Assembly (NCBI RefSeq): GCF_963169125.1
Contig: NC_084801.1
Coordinates: forward strand, 79,425,696 to 79,489,695
DNA: 64,000 bases
Source of the DNA: Humulus lupulus
Lineage: Eukaryota > Streptophyta > Magnoliopsida > Rosales > Cannabaceae
Direction of reading: 5' to 3'
Position numbers and translations under genes: made by a program. The notes below the pieces were generated by a model, which did no database searches, had not been told where the DNA came from, and saw only the letters and a program-made list of their open reading frames with translations. Below, piece after piece: positions 58,900 to 64,000 of this stretch; within the stretch, counting starts at the first letter, position 1; the number at the start of each line of letters is the position of its first letter.

Positions 58900-61169
58900 A
58901 GCCGCGGCGCGCCCCTACTGGGCCGCAGCCCTCACCTCCAAACCCAAAATTTTCATCCTCTTCCCTACATTTTTCCTCAAACTAACTCACCCAAAGCTTA
59001 CCTAACAGACCCAGATAAACAACACAAACATTCCAGCTCCAAAACTCTACTAAGATACCCAAAAATAGACCAAGTTCTACCCACATGCATAACCCAAAAA
59101 CACAACTGAAATCCAAGCATAATCCCCATAGTTAGAGCTTACCTTTGCTGTGCTATGCTTCTAATCTGATTTCCACAAGTGCCCAGCTTAACTCCTTAAT
59201 TCTAACAGCTCAAAATCCTCAATCCTTGGCTATTTCCACCAGAATTTCCCTTTGATATGCCTTAGAGAGGGAGCAGAGTGAGAGAGAGATGAGAGGCTAT
59301 CCTTAAGTAAAAAGAAAGGTGTATGTCGGTTTCCCAAAGTTTCTAAATTATTCCTCCCTTTTGTTTTACTTAACTTAAGTCTATAGGGTTACCTCAAGGC
59401 TCGGGGTACCAAAACGTCCCCGAGGGCAAAATGGTAATTTTTCCCAATATTCCCTCCTAGACATTCTATCCTCAAATATATCTCCAAATATTTATTTCCA
59501 TATCCCGGTAACCCCATAACTCATCTAATACCCAAACTACCTCTCGAGTCACCCCGAGTCGGAATCTCAACCCCTTTGTGACTCTCTGGCTAACCGCTCC
59601 CCAGGACTGTCTCGGATCGTGCGGCACAGACATATCACATATATATAACAGTTATCACATTTATACCCCAAATACCCAGACGGGGCCCACATGCACATTT
59701 AACTCAGCTAAACATGCATCATCATCATATACTCACATAAACCCACATATTAGCATATTAAATCACTTATTGCCCTCCACGCACACTAATCAAGGCCTTA
59801 AGCCCGATTAGCAAATTCATGTCGTTACAGAACCACTTCCTTAACAACTTCTGAGCTAAAACCCAAGCTTCTCAGCTTCAATTCTGCCCTTAAACATCAA
59901 AACCATAAACACCTTTAATTCTCTGCCAAAATTCAGAACTCTTGTGCTCAAGAATGAAATTCAATTCTTTCCTTGATCCTGGTTGAGTGTTCCTTGGTTA
60001 GAGCTAAGCTAATCCCTCACAAATTCAGCAAAAAACACAGAATTCCAGCTGATTCACCTTAGGTTTATATAGCCTTCTTGAGAGAGAAAAGAGAAGAGAG
60101 GAGAAGAGAAAACATGGGTCGGTTTGGGTCTTTTGTTCTACTACTTTTTTATTACTTAGTCTAATCTTAGCTAATTAGATCAATCCCGAGGCTCAAGGTA
60201 CAGAAAACATACCCGAGGGCAAATTGGTAAAATTCCCCAATATTCGCGCCTGGGTTTCCTAACCTCAAATATATCTCCATATAATTATTTCCATGACCCG
60301 ATAACACAGATGATCATATAATACCCAAATTACCCCTTGACTTGCCCCAAGTCAAATATTAAGCCCCGTTGTGACTTTCCCGCTAACTAGCTCCCTAGGA
60401 TCGCCTCGAGTCGCACGCTGCAGGCTTACCCACATAATAATGTGGTTCTCACAGATATAACATTTAACCACACTTATATTCATATAATCATACAAGCATG
60501 CTTGTCATATAACCATGCATTAAATCAATAAATTCACACATAAACTGTAACGCCCTACTTCCTTAGAGCCATTACCAAGTGAGTTTTAAGACAAAACAGT
60601 GTGCAAAGACTCGCTAACCGAGGTTTTTAAAACGAAAGTGTGACTAATTAAAAGTTAAGGCTGTAATCCTTGAAAATGCGTCGTTTCATTAAAAACTTCT
60701 AGTATTAAACATTTGGGATCCCAAAATATGGTTTGAAAACTGTTTACATCTTGAAATAAGTTTACAGTTGATTAGTTATAAAAATCAAAGATTTTTACAG
60801 CCATTTCTCGAATAAACCGCCAACCAAAGCAGTCGGGCAGGCCAAACATGTACGTGTCGCTTCACGCTCTCCGTACTCATGGCTGGTTGACCCAATCTTT
60901 GAACTTACCTGCAACACAGAGCACCCGTGAGCCGAAGCCCAGCAAGAAAACTCATGCAGCTCATAACATATGCAAATTATACAGTTAATCATATCAGATA
61001 GTCCACAGATAAACAGGTCAACCATTAGACTAAGCAAACACGGCCATGCCGCCCCAGAAGCCTTACCAAAGCCTGGGGTCTCGGTCCTCACCGTAAGGAT
61101 ATCTCATGTATCCATTGGGTTCTACCCTGACTGTAAGCATCCCATGTGCTAAGTGGTACTTCCGGCCCC

Positions 61170-61275
61170 ACTACCGTTCTCGGCCTTTCGCCGTTCTCGG
61201 CCTTTCGCCGTTCTCGGCTCCATTGCCGTTCTCGGCCTTGCCGCTCTCGGCCTTGCCGCTCTCGGCCTTAGCCGT
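61170..61275 (-). repeat. Short tandem repeat in S3
   Basis: Six units of 14-18 bp built on GCCGTTCTCGGCCTT. Related arrays with other copy numbers lie in all long LTRs of the window (for example 2493-2570, 18440-18545, 20880-21005, 28890-28975, 49290-49380). Confidence 0.8.
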
Positions 61276-62150
61276 TCATTGCACTATAATCACACATATA
61301 ATACATTTCCAAATAACCATTCACACATATAATAATTCACTTAAGGTTATACATTAGCACATAATACAATCTAGGGCCATGCCCTGCAATAACATTATGG
61401 GCCCATGCCCTATTCTCAGGTGCTACAGTTTTCTTACCTGTATTCCGAGCTTCCTGATGCACTAAAGCCGCGAGCACGGTCCTCTAACCCGAGCTTCACA
61501 AAGACCTAGTCACAACATGTACAAAACATCCTTTAATACTAATCAATTCAAAAAATCACTTCCCGGAACCAATTCCACACTCTCGGGACTCCCAAATTCC
61601 TAAAACAAATCATTGGAAACATCCCCCGAGCCCCCGGGACAAATGCCCAAAATTGCAAAATTTCCCATCCTGAAAAAGGCGTAGCGCCGCGGCACTACCC
61701 GCAAGGGCCACGGCACCCAGCGAAGTCAGAAAGTTCCCTTGACTGTAAACAGCCTCGCGCCGCGGCGCCCAAGAACAGGGTCGCAGCGCTCCTTCGCGAA
61801 CTCAGAATTTCTGGGTTTTTCTCCTTCAATTCCCCCATCCAAAACACCTCTAAACGAGCCCAAACACATATCTCAACCCCAAAACCAAAATGAAACCTCA
61901 AATGAACCATCTAACAACCTATAGACACTATCATCCAGATCAAAAACACAATCACACCCAAAATCCACCCATTTGATCTCTAATTTCAGCAACTCATACA
62001 AAACCTAAAAATTTAACTCATGCTTTAATTTTCTTAAACCAAAACAGAAACAAGCCTTAAATTTACATAGAATCCTTACCTTGAATGAAGAATCCAACCC
62101 TAAGCTTCCTTGATTCATCTCCTAAGTCTCCAATCTCAGCTCATTCTCCT

Positions 62151-62254
62151 CCTCTTCTTCTTCTTCTTCTTCTTCTTCTTCTTCTTCTTCTTCTTCTTCT
62201 TCTTCTTCTTCTTCTTCTTCTTCTTCTTCTTCTTCTTCTTCTTCTTCTTCTTCT
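62151..62254 (+). repeat. (TTC)n microsatellite, about 34 units
   Basis: An uninterrupted TTC run. The homologous sites in S2 (about 29788-29810) and element 3 (about 58195-58213) have only about seven and five units. It lies near the first splice-donor site of the LTR and is GAA on the element's sense strand. Confidence 0.97.
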
Positions 62255-63004
62255 TTCAATTTTTATAAAACCCATAATATGTCTAAGCCTAAACCGTGTA
62301 CCCCCCTATATCCCAGCTGAAAGTTACCTAAACTCATGCCAAATGACCATTCTACCCCTTCATCAAAACCCTTTGCTAACTAAACCTCAAGGGCACACTA
62401 GTCATTTCTCCTATATTGCAATTCTACCATTTCTTTCACCTAAACTTGTTACTCTCAGCAGTAACCAATGGTTACCCAGGTTGCTCAATCACCAATAACC
62501 ATTAACCGCTAATTCTCTACCTAACCATAAAATTCCCAAAGTACCCCTAGGCTCCTCCCGAGCCGGATATAAAATCCTGTTGTGACTTTTAAGTTAACTT
62601 GCTCTCTAGGACCGTCTCGGCACGTGCATCACAATAATAACACCACACTCACGTGGTACAAATCACATAATACAATTATCATATATATGCCCTCAGCGGG
62701 CTAAAATTACCAATTTACCCCTATCATGCAAACGGGGTCCACATGCATATTTATTTCACCTAACATGCATACTAACCACATAGTCATGCATCTCGAATGT
62801 TCAATTAGTCATATAACATGCTTTAAATCATAATCAAGCATTTACTCATGAAAATCACACATAAATCCCATTATGCCCTCCAGGCACACTAATCAAGGCT
62901 CTTAAGCCTTATTAGCGATTTTGGGTCGTTACATAAACCAATTATGCCATCCCGGCACACTAATCAAGGCCCTTAAGCCATATTAGTGATTTTGGGTCGT
63001 TACA

Positions 63005-63279
63005 TTACCTTTGCTTAGTTGAGCCTCTAAGTTAATATCCTAATCTCCAAGCTTCAATTCCCCAAAGCTCCAGCCATGAATTCTGAATTTCCTAGCTCAA
63101 ACTCCTCAAAGTTCCCCCTTGGTAAGGTTAAGAGAAAGAAAAAGAGGGAAAATACAATTTTGGGTCAGTTTAGAAATTATGTGTATTCCTTGTGTTATCC
63201 CCAAAAATTGGATTTCGATGACGTGGCAATAGAAGTGACAAATGGAAAGGAATGGCTGGGTAATCTGGCTTAGGAGTGA
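63005..63279. other. Flanking sequence right of element 0
   Basis: TTACC at 63005-63009 should be the right target duplication of element 0; the left copy is lost. No coding similarity is recognised and no LTR of the families above is present. Confidence 0.5.
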
Positions 63280-63690
63280 CCCGGTAGACCAGTGAAGATT
63301 TTTGACAGACCAGTCAAGTGTCATGACCGACCAGTCATGACCTTGGCCGACCAGTCATGTGCTTGTCCGCCCAGTCAATGCCCTTGGCCGACCAGTCATG
63401 TCCTTGGCCGACCAGTCATGTGCTTGTCCGCCCAATCAATGCCCTTGGCCGACCAGTCATGTCCTTGGCCGACCAAACATGTGCTTGTCCGCCTAGTCAG
63501 GTGCTTGTCCGCCCAGTTAGGTGCTTGTCCGACCAGTCAGGTGCTTATCCGACCAGTCAGGTGCTTGCCCGACCAGTCATGTCCTTGGCCAACCAGACAT
63601 GTGCTTGTCCACCCACTCAGGTGCTTGTCCGACCAGTCACTTGTCTTGGCCGACCAGTGAGGTTTGGCCAACCAGTGAGGAATTTTGGTC
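63280..63690 (+). repeat. 20-bp minisatellite, about 19-20 copies
   Basis: The unit is close to CCGACCAGTCATGTCCTTGG, with variants CCGCCCAGTCAGGTGCTTGT. Most units are 20 bp and some are 21 bp. A 61-bp higher-order unit (20+21+20) appears twice near 63345-63466. Because 20 is not a multiple of three, each frame reads the same peptides in turn and the array looks open in all three frames. Confidence 0.95.
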
Positions 63691-64000
63691 TTTCAGTTCT
63701 CCTCCGGAGTGTGATGTGGGCCGACCAGACAGAACAGTGCTATGCAAAGGATCCCAGTAATGGTTTCAACAAGAATCGGTCATACCTGTGCAGGAATCTC
63801 TCAGATTATCCCACAAAAATAGTGTATTGTTGTATTTTGAATATTATTATTAATTGAATATAGTGAGAATAGCGAAATATCACGATTATGGGGGACATCA
63901 TTTGTACGATCCTGAGCCTATAAATACAAGGCCCATGGCATCATAAAGAGGATTCGATTCTAATTTTCTGAGAGAATTTTTTTATCTGGAAAGAAATATT
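63691..64000 (+). promoter_or_regulatory. AT-rich edge region with TATA box
   Basis: TATAAATA at 63919-63926 in the context CCTATAAATACAAGGCCC, followed by an A/T-rich tract. With a tandem repeat upstream, this resembles the U3 and promoter of another LTR element that would continue past the window, but no LTR boundary or second copy is visible. A host promoter is possible. Confidence 0.4.

Larger units (their letters stand above)
20314..59829 (-). mobile_element. Element 1: Tekay-like Ty3/gypsy element
   Basis: A minus-strand element inserted in the LTR of element 0. The target duplication GAACC is at 20309-20313 and 59830-59834. Its 3' LTR is 20314-22505 and pol is 22541-26467. Gag is split by element 2 and resumes at 50891-51491. 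The primer site is 51803-51814. The 5' LTR starts at 51818 and is broken by element 3. Without later insertions it would be roughly 8-9 kb. Confidence 0.95.
51818..59829 (-). repeat. 5' LTR of element 1, interrupted and partly deleted
   Basis: LTR sequence runs 51818-52356 and resumes at 58900-59829. Compared with the 3' LTR (20314-22505), about 690 bp between positions near 20855 and 21540 are missing, and about 40 bp are also missing near 59040. Element 3 fills the gap. The end GTCGTTACA at 59829 is followed by the target duplication GAACC. Confidence 0.88.
60546..62933 (-). mobile_element. Solo LTR S3 (2388 bp), second subfamily
   Basis: A complete LTR from TGTAACGCCC to GGTCGTTACA, flanked by TAAAC at 60541-60545 and 62934-62938, in the LTR of element 0. 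It is longer than its relatives mainly because of an expanded TTC microsatellite. Its tandem GCCGTTCTCGGCC-type repeat (61170-61275) also has more units than in S2 or element 3. Confidence 0.95.
15512..63004 (-). mobile_element. Element 0: Tekay-like element, gag start and 5' LTR only
   Basis: This is the outermost element of the nest. It retains the N-terminal part of gag, the leader, an initiator-Met primer site and one LTR broken into four pieces by S1, element 1 and S3. Its pol and 3' LTR are missing to the left of 15512, where it abuts element C. The span given includes all nested insertions. Confidence 0.87.
16713..63004 (-). repeat. 5' LTR of element 0 in four pieces
   Basis: The pieces are 16713-16981, 19123-20313, 59835-60545 and 62939-63004, about 2.24 kb in all. 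The plus-strand ends are TGTAACGCCC and GGTCGTTACA. The breaks are explained exactly by insertions with 5-bp duplications: GAGCA (S1), GAACC (element 1) and TAAAC (S3). The LTR is more diverged from the others than they are from one another. Confidence 0.9.

Noticed and set aside
62085..62498. 137-codon ORF with a long poly-Leu run
   Set aside because: It is the TTC microsatellite read in frame (CTT codons) within a solo LTR, antisense to the element.
63292..63857. Three overlapping ORFs with Asp-Gln-Ser/Cys-Pro repeats
   Set aside because: A 20-bp minisatellite without stops looks open in all three frames. The repeated peptides come from the array, with no sign of a gene.

Overview
The window is a block of plant intergenic heterochromatin made almost entirely of nested Ty3/gypsy LTR retrotransposons. 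I found no host protein gene and no rRNA or tRNA gene. The evidence for a plant is the Tekay-type chromovirus pol with a C-terminal chromodomain-like segment, the initiator-Met primer sites, and Tat-lineage elements with a second RNase H. The species cannot be named from sequence alone.

Layout, left to right. (1) 1-3146: 3' end of a plus-strand Tekay-like element (A), inserted into the integrase gene of an older Tat-lineage element (D, 3147-6385). (2) 6386-15511: a second Tat element (C) with LTR, primer site, gag, protease and a nearly intact RT-RNase H-integrase, but no 3' LTR. (3) 15512-63004: a minus-strand Tekay-like element (element 0) whose gag is truncated at 15512. Its single 2.2-kb LTR is split into four pieces by later insertions: a plus-strand solo LTR (S1, 16982-19117, duplicated target GAGCA), element 1 (20314-59829, GAACC), and a solo LTR (S3, 60546-62933, TAAAC). 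Element 1 carries element 2 inside its gag (26468-50890, TCACC/TCGCC). Element 2 carries a solo LTR (S2, 28243-30508, GGTAA) and a full-length Tat element (B, 35720-48602, CCAAC). Element 1's 5' LTR also holds a non-autonomous minus-strand element (element 3, 52357-58899). (4) 63005-64000: non-nested flank with a 20-bp minisatellite and a TATA box near the edge.

Two things stand out. First, Tat element B has, besides sense gag-pol, an antisense gene downstream of pol (44144-46827, complement). Its four exons join in frame through three GT-AG introns of 84-104 nt. The gene has a TATA/CCAAT/G-box promoter of its own about 750 bp upstream. One of the three introns is found at the same place in the diverged element D. 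Second, Tekay-like elements 1 and 2 are separate insertions, yet both share a Glu-to-Gln change at the third integrase catalytic position and the same TAG stop just after the RT catalytic motif. This suggests a defective lineage spread by proteins supplied in trans.

The roughly 2.2-kb Tekay-like LTRs carry conserved structure of their own: a TATA box, three consensus 5' splice sites, a hairpin, clusters of CCGCGG palindromes and a short GGCCGAGAACGGC-type tandem repeat. Coordinates of junctions were read by eye; those with a target-site duplication are reliable to the base, while those at truncations (6386, 15512, 52357) are approximate.
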